A stretch of 64,000 bases of DNA from Desulfamplus sp. (lineage in GTDB: Bacteria > Desulfobacterota > Desulfobacteria > Desulfobacterales > Desulfobacteraceae), in assembly GCA_015232465.1 (NCBI GenBank), contig JADFZO010000002.1, forward strand, positions 1 to 64,000, in the 5' to 3' direction. The notes under the pieces are model-generated. The model saw only the letters and a list, made by a program, of their open reading frames with translations. It had not been told where the DNA came from and did not search any database. The translations under genes and the position numbers were made by a program. Positions 1-9,075 of the stretch are shown here, piece after piece. Positions within the stretch are counted from its first letter, which is position 1. Every line of letters starts with the position of its first letter.

Positions 1-1
1 T

Positions 2-283
2 GATCTCTATGACTGCTCTGATGATTGGATTCCAATATACGATAAATCTGATCTTGGTGGCTTTTACATGGCAGTTGGAACAAGCGGAAATCAGTATAAA
101 AACGCCCCAGTTGTTGGCAGAATGATGGCAGAGCTTATCAATGCCTGCGAAAAACAGGGGCTTGATCACGACAAAACACCGTTCCAGTTTAAGTATCAAT
201 ATACTGGTCGTGTTATGAATGTTGGTTTCTTTTCACGCAAAAGAGAGATTAACAAAAATTCAAGTTTCTCTGTAAATGGTTAA
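2..283 (+). CDS. FAD-dependent oxidoreductase (DAO/sarcosine-dehydrogenase type), C-terminal end
   Basis: The window opens inside this reading frame, so only the last 93 residues are seen; frame 2 is open from base 2. The segment GGFYMAVGTSGNQYKNAP, followed by a PVVGRMMAELI helix, is the typical C-terminal FAD-binding signature of the DAO family (sarcosine, dimethylglycine and related amine oxidoreductases). These flavoproteins oxidise N-methyl or amino groups and pass electrons to ETF or oxygen. The gene lies about 95 bp upstream of etfB on the same strand, which fits an ETF-linked dehydrogenase. The substrate cannot be told from this fragment. The end NKNSSFSVNG is polar and ends at a TAA. 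Confidence 0.75.
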   Translation, partial: DLYDCSDDWIPIYDKSDLGGFYMAVGTSGNQYKNAPVVGRMMAELINACEKQGLDHDKTPFQFKYQYTGRVMNVGFFSRKREINKNSSFSVNG

Positions 284-378
284 ACTTTAAAAATTTAGCT
301 CTGCCCCAATTAGATTTTCCTATTTGGTTAATTATAATGGGGGTGGAGCAATTATCCATAAGGATATTTCTTAAGATT

Positions 379-1194
379 ATGAAAATCTTTGTCTGTGTAA
401 AGCATGTGCCAGATTCTGCAGCAACTATTGTTGTGCGAGGTGACAATCAGATTGACGAAAAGATCACATTTCTTTTAAACCCTTACGATGAATATGCAGT
501 TACAGAGGCTGTTAAACTTAAAAAATCGCTTCTGCAAGGGCATAGCTCTTCAAATCAGATTGAGGTCATTGCCATATCTGTTGGCAACAATGATGCTACA
601 AAAACTGTGCGATCTGCAATGGAGATGGGTGCAGATAGAGGAATTTTAATTAAAAGCGATTTGCCGCAAGATAGCATCTCAACAGCTAAAGCTCTAAAAG
701 CTGCTATTGAGCAAGATGGCAACCCTGATATTATATTTACTGGTAGAGAGTCCATCGACATGGTTGGAATGCAGACAATGTTCCGTTTAGGTCTCTATTT
801 TGGCTTTCCAGTTGTCAATAACATAGTTAAATTTACCCCTGATAGCGATCTTTTGGCAAACAGGCGAGTTGTTGTTGAGGCTCTTACTGAAGCTGGGGGA
901 AGAGATATTTACGACATTACACTCCCTTGCGTGCTTGGTGCTGGAAGAGGTCTTAATACCCCAATCTATCCAACTTTTCCTGATGTTGTAAAGGCAAGAA
1001 AGCGTGAAATTAAAATTGTAGGGTTTGATGATTTGGTAAAAATAGAAAATCAGAGCCAACCATCTTCAAAAACAGAGATAATAAAACTTGAGATGTTTGC
1101 TGAAAAACGTATTCCAAAAGAGATAAAGGGCAGCTCCTCAGAGATCGCTAAAGAGATTGTAAAGATATTAAAAGAAGAGGCAAAAGTTATTTAA
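379..1194 (+). CDS. etfB: Electron transfer flavoprotein, beta subunit
   Basis: This 271-aa protein begins MKIFVCVKHVPDSA, the classic EtfB N-terminus; an upstream in-frame ATG at 337 adds 14 residues that do not belong to the family, so I start at 379. ETF beta binds AMP or a second FAD and, with EtfA, carries electrons from flavin dehydrogenases to the membrane. Family landmarks are the NPYDEYAVTEAVKLK helix near residue 36, the GADRGILI strand and the GRESIDMVGMQ segment. It is followed 29 bp later by etfA. It sits between a DAO-type flavoprotein and, further on, a membrane ETF:quinone oxidoreductase, giving a plausible complete electron route. Confidence 0.93.
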   Translation: MKIFVCVKHVPDSAATIVVRGDNQIDEKITFLLNPYDEYAVTEAVKLKKSLLQGHSSSNQIEVIAISVGNNDATKTVRSAMEMGADRGILIKSDLPQDSISTAKALKAAIEQDGNPDIIFTGRESIDMVGMQTMFRLGLYFGFPVVNNIVKFTPDSDLLANRRVVVEALTEAGGRDIYDITLPCVLGAGRGLNTPIYPTFPDVVKARKREIKIVGFDDLVKIENQSQPSSKTEIIKLEMFAEKRIPKEIKGSSSEIAKEIVKILKEEAKVI

Positions 1195-1223
1195 ATAGAT
1201 TTAGGGTGGTAGGTGGGGAATTG

Positions 1224-2291
1224 ATGAAAAAAAGAGCTGTAATTATTGAGACTAAAAATGGAGTTATAAAAGATGCCAACTTTGGCATGATAGCGTGTGC
1301 CTCAAAAGGCGATAACACACTTTACGCATTTATTATTAACCAAAGTGGCGAAATATTTAAAAAAGAGCTTGGCAGCTATGGAATTGAGCATATTGTTGAT
1401 ATTTGCATTGATTCTGATAACCACGAAAATAACGAAAAATACGAAAAAAGTTTTAATCCAATTTTATTCTCAGATGCAGTTGTACAGGCTATAAAAGATT
1501 ACGAAATTTCATCTATTTTTGGTCTTACAACTCCAATGGGAAAAGAGATTTTACCACGAGTTGCAGCAGAGCTTGAAGCACCGCTGGTTATGGATTGTCT
1601 TGATGTTGTTAAAGGCTTTGAAAGTAGCTTTAATAGTGATTCTAATCTTGATTTTGATCTTGCAAAAACATCACTCTACTCAGGAAAAACCATCGCAACT
1701 GTAAAGGTTACTGGAGATATTCGTCTATTTGGAATTCGTCCAAATGTTATTGAGCCATCTTCTAAAATTGATCTGAGCCAAGAGCAATTATCTAATATAA
1801 CTGTAGAAAAATTTGTCGCTAAAAATAGATATGCCGAGCAAAGCAACATAAAACTTATTGAGAGCAGACAAGGTGATCTATCAGGCAATGATCTTGTTGC
1901 TGCAGATGTTATAATCTCTGGTGGCAGAGCCATGAAAAGTGGCGAAAATTTTAAAATATTGAATGAGTGTGCCAATTCAATTGAAAATTTTGGCATATCA
2001 TCAACTACTGTTGGAGCTTCTCGCGTAGCTGTTGATCTTGGCTGGGTTCCTTATCGTATGCAGGTTGGGCAGACTGGCGAAAAGGTAAGCCCTAAAGTCT
2101 ATATTGCTTGTGGGATTTCTGGCTCTATTCAACATTTTGCTGGTATGAAGATGTCTGGCATGATAATCGCCATAAATGAAAATATTAATGCTGCCATAAT
2201 GTCAAACTGCGACTACTTTGTTGAGGCTGATCTATTTGAAATTGTACCACAATTAACTAAAGAGCTTCAAAAAGAGAGACAAAAGAGCTAA
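1224..2291 (+). CDS. etfA: Electron transfer flavoprotein, alpha subunit
   Basis: A 355-aa EtfA. I start at 1224 (MKKRAVIIET) because a GGTGGGG stretch lies just upstream; an in-frame ATG at 1206 is less well placed. The C-terminal FAD-binding domain is clear: SGGRAMKSGENF, then GASRVAVDLGWVPYRMQVGQ, then YIACGISGSIQHFAGM, and finally an acidic ADLFEIVPQL end. The N-terminal domain is more divergent. EtfA holds the electron-carrying FAD and docks on both the dehydrogenase and the membrane oxidoreductase. It is the last plus-strand gene of this group and faces the OCD-family gene, with about 130 bp between them. Confidence 0.93.
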   Translation: MKKRAVIIETKNGVIKDANFGMIACASKGDNTLYAFIINQSGEIFKKELGSYGIEHIVDICIDSDNHENNEKYEKSFNPILFSDAVVQAIKDYEISSIFGLTTPMGKEILPRVAAELEAPLVMDCLDVVKGFESSFNSDSNLDFDLAKTSLYSGKTIATVKVTGDIRLFGIRPNVIEPSSKIDLSQEQLSNITVEKFVAKNRYAEQSNIKLIESRQGDLSGNDLVAADVIISGGRAMKSGENFKILNECANSIENFGISSTTVGASRVAVDLGWVPYRMQVGQTGEKVSPKVYIACGISGSIQHFAGMKMSGMIIAINENINAAIMSNCDYFVEADLFEIVPQLTKELQKERQKS

Positions 2292-2419
2292 ACCAACAAT
2301 AAAATGTGAGATTATAATGTTATGAGAGCTGACGGGGCTATTCTCTATTACAATAGCGAAATGTCATCTATTGATAAGCTTGAGCACGTTATTGAGGGTG
2401 CAATGATTATGCTACATAA

Positions 2420-3400
2420 CTACATTGGCAACCAAACTCCAATACCCTTTTCCAAAGCCTTTTTAAAGATCAAAGGTGCAACAGCCATATCTTCCATTGC
2501 AAGTCCTAAATTTGCTGCAAAGTTTTTCTCTTTATCGTTTTCACGCCCAACTTTTTTACCTGTTACAAGCTCTCCAAGTTCAGCATAAACCTCTGGACAG
2601 CTCTTAAAATAGCCAACTGTATCTTTGTAGTGGTTGTATTGTTCAAGATTGTCTGTTGTCCATTTTGATGCCTCCTTTAAAGCATCTCTTGAGAAATAAG
2701 AGTCAAAATCCACGCAGGAGATAAAAGTGCCTTCATCTAACCAACCAGCTTTTATAGTCTCATGTGGCACTTTTAAAATAGGTCCTGATGTAACTACAAT
2801 ATCACACCCTGTAACTGCTTTTTTTGGGTCATCAACAATCTCTGTTTGAAGACCAAGTTTGTTTGATGCAAATTTTGCAAATTTTTCTCTATTTTCCTTA
2901 TTTGGATCAAAAGCTATAACTTTTTTTAAGGGAAATATTACACTCATTGACTCAAGATTGGTATGCCCCTGAAAACCACAAGCAAGAATACCAATTGTTG
3001 AAGACTCTTTTCTTGCAAGATACTTTGCTGAAACAGCAGAGGCAGCAGCGGTTCTCATACCAGTTATCCAACTGCAATCCATAATAGATAAAGGGATTCC
3101 TGTTGTCGCATCATTAAGAATCACAAGACCCATGATATACGGAAGCCCTTTTTGCGGGTTTTCAGGATAACCACTAACCCATTTGATGCCAGCAGATTTC
3201 ATTGCTGGAATATATGCGGGCATGGCATGGATAAAATTATCGCCACCCTGACCAGGATGGATTCCGGGCTTAGGTGGCATCTCCACCCTGCCATTAGCCA
3301 TTTCGACAAATCCTCTCTCAACAGCATCTATAATCTCAGCCATTGAAAGACCAACATTTCTAACATCTTCTTGACTTAAATAAAGAATTTTACGATTCAT
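2420..3400 (-). CDS. Ornithine cyclodeaminase / mu-crystallin family NAD(P)-dependent enzyme
   Basis: The 326-aa protein matches the OCD/mu-crystallin family along its length: N-terminal substrate-binding half with FIHAMPAYIP and AGIKWVSGYPEN, followed by LNDATTGIPLSIMDCSW and ITGMRTAAASAVSAKYLA, then a Rossmann domain starting at IGILACGFQGHTNLE (about residues 156-170). Members include ornithine cyclodeaminase, alanine dehydrogenase and ketimine reductases, and sequence alone does not separate them. The gene is oriented against etfBA and divergently from the ETF:quinone oxidoreductase, so it may be regulated apart from them, but its presence among amine-oxidation genes suggests a role in amino or imino acid handling. 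Confidence 0.85.
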   Translation of the reverse strand: MNRKILYLSQEDVRNVGLSMAEIIDAVERGFVEMANGRVEMPPKPGIHPGQGGDNFIHAMPAYIPAMKSAGIKWVSGYPENPQKGLPYIMGLVILNDATTGIPLSIMDCSWITGMRTAAASAVSAKYLARKESSTIGILACGFQGHTNLESMSVIFPLKKVIAFDPNKENREKFAKFASNKLGLQTEIVDDPKKAVTGCDIVVTSGPILKVPHETIKAGWLDEGTFISCVDFDSYFSRDALKEASKWTTDNLEQYNHYKDTVGYFKSCPEVYAELGELVTGKKVGRENDKEKNFAANLGLAMEDMAVAPLIFKKALEKGIGVWLPM

Positions 3401-3728
3401 TTTTTTATCTCTCCTAATCGTTACACAATTTTTTATCTACGATATTTTGGTTTTATCTGTATCTATAATCTCTATACGCAAAATCTATTTAACAGCAACT
3501 TTCATACAGTTTAGAGAGAGTATATTGCATTTTAACTTAGAAAAACAACCATAATTTACCAAATTTAGCAACAATCTCTTAGAGGTTATTCCAGCTTTGA
3601 CAAAAGCATTGAAATAAAAATCAGGATATTTTATTAATAAAACCCTCTGAAATATTTAATCTTTTCAGAGGGTTTTTCTATTCTAACGATTTTTTAAGGT
3701 TTCACCTAAAATTCAAGGAGAAATATTG
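3401..3728. other. Divergent intergenic region, 328 bp
   Basis: This AT-rich spacer separates the minus-strand OCD gene from the plus-strand ETF:quinone oxidoreductase. It should hold the two divergent promoters, but I see no convincing -35/-10 pair. The only clear structure is the hairpin listed at 3639-3677. An AAGGAG ribosome-binding site at 3715-3720 serves the downstream gene. No reading frame of gene quality is present. Confidence 0.5.
3639..3677 (+). terminator. Perfect 14-bp hairpin followed by T-run (orphan terminator or attenuator)
   Basis: AAAACCCTCTGAAA at 3639-3652 pairs perfectly with TTTCAGAGGGTTTT at 3663-3676, loop of 10 bases, followed by a further T. It looks like a Rho-independent terminator, yet no plus-strand gene ends upstream of it. 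It may end a small RNA, attenuate the downstream oxidoreductase transcript, or work on the minus strand, where the same stem is followed by TTTTATTAA. Confidence 0.7.
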
Positions 3729-5744
3729 ATGCAATTTTATCTTATTCTTAAATCATTGGTAATGTTGACGGCTATTGTTGCAGCATTTCGGCTATTTTTT
3801 ATTAAACTTAAAAGATTATACTCAATTATGATGGCAGTTGAGGGCAAAGTTGAGCCATCACCATTTAACAGAATTAAAGAGCGTATAAATGTTCTTTTCA
3901 CTGATGTTCTTGGGCAATCTAATGTTAGGCGTAAAAAATTGCCGGGTATTTCCCACACATTGATCTTTTTTGGCTTTTTAGCGATCCAGATTCACTCATT
4001 AGAGCTTATGATAAGAGGGGTCTTTCCATCTTTTGATCTACTTCACATAATGCCATTTATATATAGCAAATATCTATTTTTAGCTGATATTTTTGCCTTT
4101 TTTGTTCTAATTGGCTTTGGTTATGCCCTTTACAGAAGGCTTGTTGTAAAACCGCCATATCTGACAATGGGAAGAGATGCCAATCTTATAATTATGTTTA
4201 CCTGCGTGATTGTTATCTCATTTCATTTTATCAATGCAATTCAAAGCGTTACCACTGTACAAATTTCTGTTTTTTTTCCAATATCAGGTATTTTGGCATC
4301 TTTTCTTAATTTAAATAGCTGGTCAAGCGGCTGGCTTACATTTATGTATGAAATTTTTTACTACATACACATAGGCACAATTTTAGGTTTTCTTATCTAT
4401 ATTCCAGGTTCAAAACATCTGCACCTTTTGGCTGCTGCCCCAAATGTCTTTTTTAAACGGCTTGAGTTTGAAAAGGCTATACAAAAGACCGATATTGAGA
4501 ACGAAGAGGCTTCATCTTTTGGACTTGCCAAAGTGAGTGAATTTAACTGGCACAATGTTTTAAATCTCTATGCCTGCACAGAGTGCGGTCGATGCGAAGA
4601 GCTTTGTCCAGCAGCAAATACGGGCAAACCTCTTTCACCTAAAAAGATCATTCACGACTTTAAGATCGATCTTTTTGATCAGGCTGACGCACTTTTAACT
4701 ATGGCATCTTTGCCTGAGCCAAGCAAAAATAGAGATTCAATTTTGCCAATTATGCGAGAAGGCTCTGAAATCACTCACGATGTTTTATGGTCATGCACAA
4801 CATGCCGTTCATGCGAAGATGTCTGCCCTGTAAACAATGAGCACCTTGATTTTATCTTTGAGATACGAAAAAATCAGGTTTTGATGGAGGCTGCATTTCC
4901 CCCAGAAATTCAAGAGACCTTTAGCAACCTTGAGAATCAATCAAATCCATGGGGATTTAGCTCAGATACAAGGGCAGATTGGTGCAAAGGCATGAATGTG
5001 CCCTTGATGATGGATAAGCCAGATGCAAAGGTGCTCTATTTTGTTGGGTGTGCTGGCTCATTTGACGATAGAGGCAAAAAGATTTCTCAAGCAACTGCAA
5101 GGGTGCTCCAAAAAGCTGGAGTCGATTTTGCAATACTTGGACCTGAAGAGAGCTGTAATGGTGATATGGCAAGGCGTGCTGGAAATGAGTATCTTGCCCA
5201 GATGCTGATTCAACAAAATGTTGAGATTTTTAACCAGTATAAACCATCTATGATCTTGACTGGCTGTCCTCATTGTTACAATGTTATTAAAAATGAGTAT
5301 CCACAATTTGGGGCAAAGTTTAAAGTTATTCACCATACTGAGTATATTTTGGAGCTTCTAAAAGAGGGGAAACTGGTCTCACAAGATAAAAATTTTGGCG
5401 ATATTACCCTGCATGACTCATGTTATCTTGGTCGATGGAACAACATCTACACAGCTCCAAGAAAAATCCTAACAGAGATAAATAGCGGCAAGCTTATTGA
5501 GATGGATAGAAATATGTCAAAGGCAATGTGCTGCGGTGCTGGTGGGGCAAGAATGTTTATGGAGGAGACAATTGGTCAGAGGATCAACAACGTCAGAGCA
5601 AAAGAGGCTGTTTCAACTGGTGCATCAATGGTCTGTGCTGCATGTCCATTTTGTATTACCATGCTAAATGATGGAATTATGGAGACAGATCGCCAAATTC
5701 CAGTCAAAGATATTGCTGAGATTGTTGATGAGGGGACAGTTTAA
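3729..5744 (+). CDS. Membrane-bound ETF:(methyl)menaquinone oxidoreductase, HdrD-like FeS protein (EMO type)
   Basis: A 671-aa fusion. Residues 1-240 carry about six membrane helices resembling a NarI-type cytochrome b anchor. Two [4Fe-4S] motifs follow: CTECGRCEELCP near residue 281 and CTTCRSCEDVCP near 356. Two CCG (HdrD) domains end the protein, the first with GCAGSFDD and TGCPHCYNV, the second with HDSCYLGR, CCGAGGARMF and CAACPFC. This architecture is the one known for ETF:(methyl)menaquinone oxidoreductases of anaerobes, which move electrons from reduced ETF into the quinone pool. The gene lies near etfBA, supporting that partner. The ATG at 3729 is preferred over a TTG at 3726 because AAGGAG lies 8 bases upstream. 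Confidence 0.85.
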   Translation: MQFYLILKSLVMLTAIVAAFRLFFIKLKRLYSIMMAVEGKVEPSPFNRIKERINVLFTDVLGQSNVRRKKLPGISHTLIFFGFLAIQIHSLELMIRGVFPSFDLLHIMPFIYSKYLFLADIFAFFVLIGFGYALYRRLVVKPPYLTMGRDANLIIMFTCVIVISFHFINAIQSVTTVQISVFFPISGILASFLNLNSWSSGWLTFMYEIFYYIHIGTILGFLIYIPGSKHLHLLAAAPNVFFKRLEFEKAIQKTDIENEEASSFGLAKVSEFNWHNVLNLYACTECGRCEELCPAANTGKPLSPKKIIHDFKIDLFDQADALLTMASLPEPSKNRDSILPIMREGSEITHDVLWSCTTCRSCEDVCPVNNEHLDFIFEIRKNQVLMEAAFPPEIQETFSNLENQSNPWGFSSDTRADWCKGMNVPLMMDKPDAKVLYFVGCAGSFDDRGKKISQATARVLQKAGVDFAILGPEESCNGDMARRAGNEYLAQMLIQQNVEIFNQYKPSMILTGCPHCYNVIKNEYPQFGAKFKVIHHTEYILELLKEGKLVSQDKNFGDITLHDSCYLGRWNNIYTAPRKILTEINSGKLIEMDRNMSKAMCCGAGGARMFMEETIGQRINNVRAKEAVSTGASMVCAACPFCITMLNDGIMETDRQIPVKDIAEIVDEGTV

Positions 5745-5841
5745 CCTCTTCAATGCTTGACATTTAACAACATAAATGGGAAATATCCTCTGTTTCGTAA
5801 TTTAAATAAAATTAAAACTTTATGAAGGAGAGTAAAAGGCG

Positions 5842-6234
5842 ATGAAAATTTTAGTTAGCTATGACAATGAAGTTAGAACCTCAACTGTTATGGATTTAGC
5901 TCTTAAAAGGGCAAAGCAGTTAGGGGCTTATATCTTTCTTGTAAAAACGTGTGATACAGATGCACCACAAGAGGAGATAGTTGAGGTTGAAAAAAAACTT
6001 AATTACCACAAAGATGCCTTTGAGCAAGAAGGTGTTAAGTGTGAGGTGCATGTTCTGATTCGCGGAATAGCCGCTGGAGAAGATATTGTCCGCTTTGCAA
6101 AAGAAAAAGAGGTTGATGAGATTATCTATGGCATGAGAAAGGAGTCAAAAGTTGGAAAATTGGTATTTGGCTCTAATGCTCAGTATATCATTTTAGAATC
6201 TCACTGCCCTGTTTTAACTGTAAAATCAATTTAA
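5842..6234 (+). CDS. Universal stress protein family (UspA-like)
   Basis: A single-domain 130-aa Usp. It starts MKILVSYDNEVRTSTVMDLA, an N-terminal strand with a lid region, and ends GMRKESKVGKLVFGSNAQYI followed by HCPVLTVK, which matches the G-2x-G-9x-G(S/T) ATP-binding signature of the ATP-binding Usp subgroup. Such proteins act in the cytosol in stress survival and signalling; no specific partner is shown. It follows the ETF:quinone oxidoreductase by about 97 bp and has an AAGGAG site upstream, so it may be co-transcribed or have its own promoter. Confidence 0.88.
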   Translation: MKILVSYDNEVRTSTVMDLALKRAKQLGAYIFLVKTCDTDAPQEEIVEVEKKLNYHKDAFEQEGVKCEVHVLIRGIAAGEDIVRFAKEKEVDEIIYGMRKESKVGKLVFGSNAQYIILESHCPVLTVKSI

Positions 6235-6246
6235 GAAGTTTTATTT

Positions 6247-6282
6247 AGGTAGAGGGGCATAAAATCCGTGCCCCTCTTACCT
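6247..6282. terminator. Bidirectional hairpin between convergent genes
   Basis: AGAGGGGCA at 6251-6259 pairs with TGCCCCTCT at 6269-6277, extended by AGGT/ACCT across a one-base bulge. It lies in the 53-bp gap between the Usp gene (+) and the hydrolase (-). There is no strong T-run, so it is a probable shared terminator or transcript-stabilising stem. Confidence 0.6.
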
Positions 6283-6287
6283 TACAA

Positions 6288-7313
6288 TCACCCCAAAATA
6301 ATAGAGTTTATCTTTTTCCAAAGCCCCTTTATAACCTCATCAGTTTCAAATAAAATCTCATGTTTTGCTTTTTTAATTGAGATAAATTCCCCATTTGGAA
6401 TAATCTTGCAAGCTCTTTTTTGTGCTTTATTTGACACCACGCTATCTTCTTTTGCACTAAAAATCCATACTGGAGTTTTGATTGAAGCTAAATATCTCTT
6501 ATCGTTTAAAATAGAGATAGAGTCAAATGCAGCCTTTAGCCAGCCCCATGTTACCCCTCCAAGTGCAAGGTCTCGATTTTTTGCTATCTCTTTGTGCTCT
6601 AACCAAAAGTTATCCCAATCATTGGTTAAAGGGTTATCTTTGAACTTAACATCTTTAATTGAGTAATCTTTTCCACCAGGAATATAGGCTCTATCAAATC
6701 CAAATCTTATGGCTAAATCTGCAAGCTGCCTTGAAGCCCAATCTGTAAAGCTATTTGCAAAATTTTGCTTGATGGGTGATGTGATAATATCGATCATTGG
6801 AGAGATAAGGATAGCATTTTTAATATCTGCCTCAAAACTCCTTGATTTTGAATGTTCAGATAAAAATCTTAGTGCAATATGCCCGCCCATTGAGTGGGCA
6901 ACTATTGTTATTGGTAATTTAGAGCAGAGAGCGTGCGGTAACACATGGAGATTATAAAAAAGCTCAAGATCACTGATGTATAGATTAAAATCTTTAACAT
7001 AGCCATTGTCGCGATTTAAAAGCTCTCGGACAGATAGCCCCTGCCCTCTCCAATCCAAGCTCATAACATCATAGCCCATTGATGCGAGCTTTGATGCTAT
7101 GCTATTATATTTCTCCATAAACTCAGTTCTGCCGTTTAAAAGAAGGATTATCCCCCTTTTTTTAAAATCACCCTCGCCTACCACTGCTGGTATGTATCCC
7201 CAACGAATATTACGGTTATCTTTTGAGATAAAAAATTTAAACTCAAATTTCAGGTTATTTTTGCAACTATTTTGGTTAAAATCTGTTTGATATTTTGTGT
7301 TGATCGCTATCAA
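6288..7313 (-). CDS. Alpha/beta hydrolase, lysophospholipase/monoglyceride-lipase type
   Basis: A 341-aa soluble hydrolase. The oxyanion/strand region IILLLNGRTEFMEKY is followed by YDVMSLDWRGQGLS and the nucleophile elbow VAHSMGGH (Gly-x-Ser-x-Gly variant, Ser near residue 147). A late acidic segment AKEDSVVS and a histidine in KKAKHEILFE supply the rest of the triad. The N-terminal FKFFISKDNRNIRWGYIPA is typical of the PldB-like serine-aminopeptidase S33 group. It probably cleaves lipid esters; the substrate is unknown. It stands alone, convergent with the Usp gene. Confidence 0.85.
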   Translation of the reverse strand: MIAINTKYQTDFNQNSCKNNLKFEFKFFISKDNRNIRWGYIPAVVGEGDFKKRGIILLLNGRTEFMEKYNSIASKLASMGYDVMSLDWRGQGLSVRELLNRDNGYVKDFNLYISDLELFYNLHVLPHALCSKLPITIVAHSMGGHIALRFLSEHSKSRSFEADIKNAILISPMIDIITSPIKQNFANSFTDWASRQLADLAIRFGFDRAYIPGGKDYSIKDVKFKDNPLTNDWDNFWLEHKEIAKNRDLALGGVTWGWLKAAFDSISILNDKRYLASIKTPVWIFSAKEDSVVSNKAQKRACKIIPNGEFISIKKAKHEILFETDEVIKGLWKKINSIILG

Positions 7314-7519
7314 AATTTAAATCCTCTAAGATTTTATCTTTTTTTATCTTTTTTGAGTTGATTTCCAAAATTATCTGAACTAATCTTTAAACTAAAAATT
7401 ACTTTTAAGTTTTACGCTCAATGTTTGTATAACTTTAAGAGCTCTTGTCAACCATAAAATTTGCCTAAGGGGGGAAATGGTTAATTTAAGGTAAAGGCAA
7501 AAAAAGAGGAGAGAAAGAT

Positions 7520-8722
7520 TTGGATATATTAGCGTGCGATACTGATGACAGATTAACAGAGCTGTTAAAAATCAACGATGAGCTAAATCATATAAAGGAC
7601 ATTGATTCTCTTCTTGATGCTATTTTATATGAGACACGAAGGCTTACAAATGCTGATGCTGGCTCTATTTTTCTCATTGAAAACAGAATGCTCAACTTTA
7701 GCTACGTCCAAAATGACACTTTAAAAAAAAGAGACCCTCTTAACAATAAACAGATATACTCAAACTTTGCAATCCCCATTAATGAGACATCAATTGCTGG
7801 TTATGTTGCACTAAAAGGTAAAACTCTTAAGATCGACGATGTTGAATATATAGATGATAATGTGCCATACTCATTTAACAGAAGTTTTGATAAAATATCA
7901 GGATACAACACCAAATCCATGATGACGATTCCTCTTGTAACAACAAGGGGGCATGTTATAGGTGTGATGCAGATAATCAATGCCAAAGATGACAAAGGCA
8001 ACCCTATTGCTTTTCAATCCTCTGATGAGCGATATTTGAGCTTTTTTGCAGGCAGTGCCACATCTGCTATTGAAAAAGCTAAAATGACCCGTGAGATGAT
8101 TCTACGAATGATTAAAATGGCAGAACTTAGGGATCCAAAAGAGACTGGTTCTCATGTCAATAGGGTGGCATCATATTCGATAGAGCTTTTTCAAAAATGG
8201 GCAGAAAAGCGTAATTTTACACACAAAGAGATAAAAAACTATAGAGATATTTTAAGAATTGCAGCAATGCTCCATGATGTAGGCAAGGTTGCTATTTCTG
8301 ACATTATTCTTAAAAAACCAGCAAGGCTAAACGAAGATGAGTTCAAAATTATGAAGACTCACGCATATCAGGGTGCAAAGCTATTTAAGGGTAATGTCTC
8401 TGATCTTGATGCACTTTCATACGATATTGCCTACACGCACCATGAGAGGTGGGACGGAAAAGGCTATCCAAGACGACTTAAAGGCGAAGATATACCTATT
8501 GCTGGAAGGATTGTTGCCCTTGCAGATGTTTATGATGCTCTTATTTCTGCAAGAGTTTATAAACCAGCATGGGAAGAATCAGATGTTATTACTGTACTGG
8601 AAAAAGAGTCTGGAAACCATTTTGATCCTGAACTTGTGGAGATATTTTTATCTATTTATGATGTTATAAAAGCAATTAGAATGAAATTCCCAGACCTTGA
8701 CTTTAAAATTTTCACAAGTTGA
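7520..8722 (+). CDS. GAF-HD-GYP protein, probable cyclic-di-GMP phosphodiesterase
   Basis: This 400-aa protein has an N-terminal GAF sensor domain (about residues 20-190, with RLTNADAGSIFL and PINETSIAGYVALKGKTL) and a C-terminal HD-GYP domain. The metal-binding HD pair is in AMLHDVGKVAIS near residue 252, and the GYP motif appears as HHERWDGKGYPRRLKGE near 307, followed by GRIVALADVYDAL. All catalytic signatures look intact, so hydrolysis of c-di-GMP is likely. The start is a TTG at 7520 behind a GAGGAGAG site. The ligand of the GAF domain is unknown. Confidence 0.9.
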   Translation: MDILACDTDDRLTELLKINDELNHIKDIDSLLDAILYETRRLTNADAGSIFLIENRMLNFSYVQNDTLKKRDPLNNKQIYSNFAIPINETSIAGYVALKGKTLKIDDVEYIDDNVPYSFNRSFDKISGYNTKSMMTIPLVTTRGHVIGVMQIINAKDDKGNPIAFQSSDERYLSFFAGSATSAIEKAKMTREMILRMIKMAELRDPKETGSHVNRVASYSIELFQKWAEKRNFTHKEIKNYRDILRIAAMLHDVGKVAISDIILKKPARLNEDEFKIMKTHAYQGAKLFKGNVSDLDALSYDIAYTHHERWDGKGYPRRLKGEDIPIAGRIVALADVYDALISARVYKPAWEESDVITVLEKESGNHFDPELVEIFLSIYDVIKAIRMKFPDLDFKIFTS

Positions 8723-8744
8723 TTCGTGTAGAGAGAAGTATTAG

Positions 8745-9014
8745 ATGCATAAACTAATGTTATCATCAAAAGATAGTACACATAATTTTTTACACCAATA
8801 TAAAGGTTTTGGTGCTTTTGGTATGGATAGAGATACTGACGAAGAGACCATAATGTTTTATCTTCAAAAGTTCTCTGAAGATAGCTTTATGAAGGCATTG
8901 ATCCCAAGACTTGATAGTTTAGAGCTTGAAGAGATTTATAATCTAATTAACAACCTTTTAAAAAGACACTTTTCAGAAGATGAGTATCATACACTCTTTC
9001 TTAAAGATAGATGA
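8745..9014 (+). CDS. Conserved small cytosolic protein of sulfate reducers
   Basis: An 89-aa acidic, helical protein without signal or membrane segment. The pattern QYKGFGAFGMDRDTDEE, then YLQKFSEDSF, then LIPRLDSLELEEIYNLI and HFSEDEYHTLFLKD resembles a small family of cytosolic proteins that I recall from deltaproteobacteria and that has no known function. It starts 22 bp after the HD-GYP gene and is followed by a phosphodiesterase, so all three may share a transcript. Confidence 0.75.
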   Translation: MHKLMLSSKDSTHNFLHQYKGFGAFGMDRDTDEETIMFYLQKFSEDSFMKALIPRLDSLELEEIYNLINNLLKRHFSEDEYHTLFLKDR

Positions 9015-9075
9015 TACCTATTTATACAACCTGCCCTCCCCTATTTTGTAAAAGATAACAAAAGAGATACTTTAA

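Noticed and set aside
2322..2588. Possible 88-aa plus-strand gene after etfA.
   Set aside because: More than half of it overlaps the 3' end of the OCD gene in antisense, and the remainder resembles no family; no ribosome-binding site.
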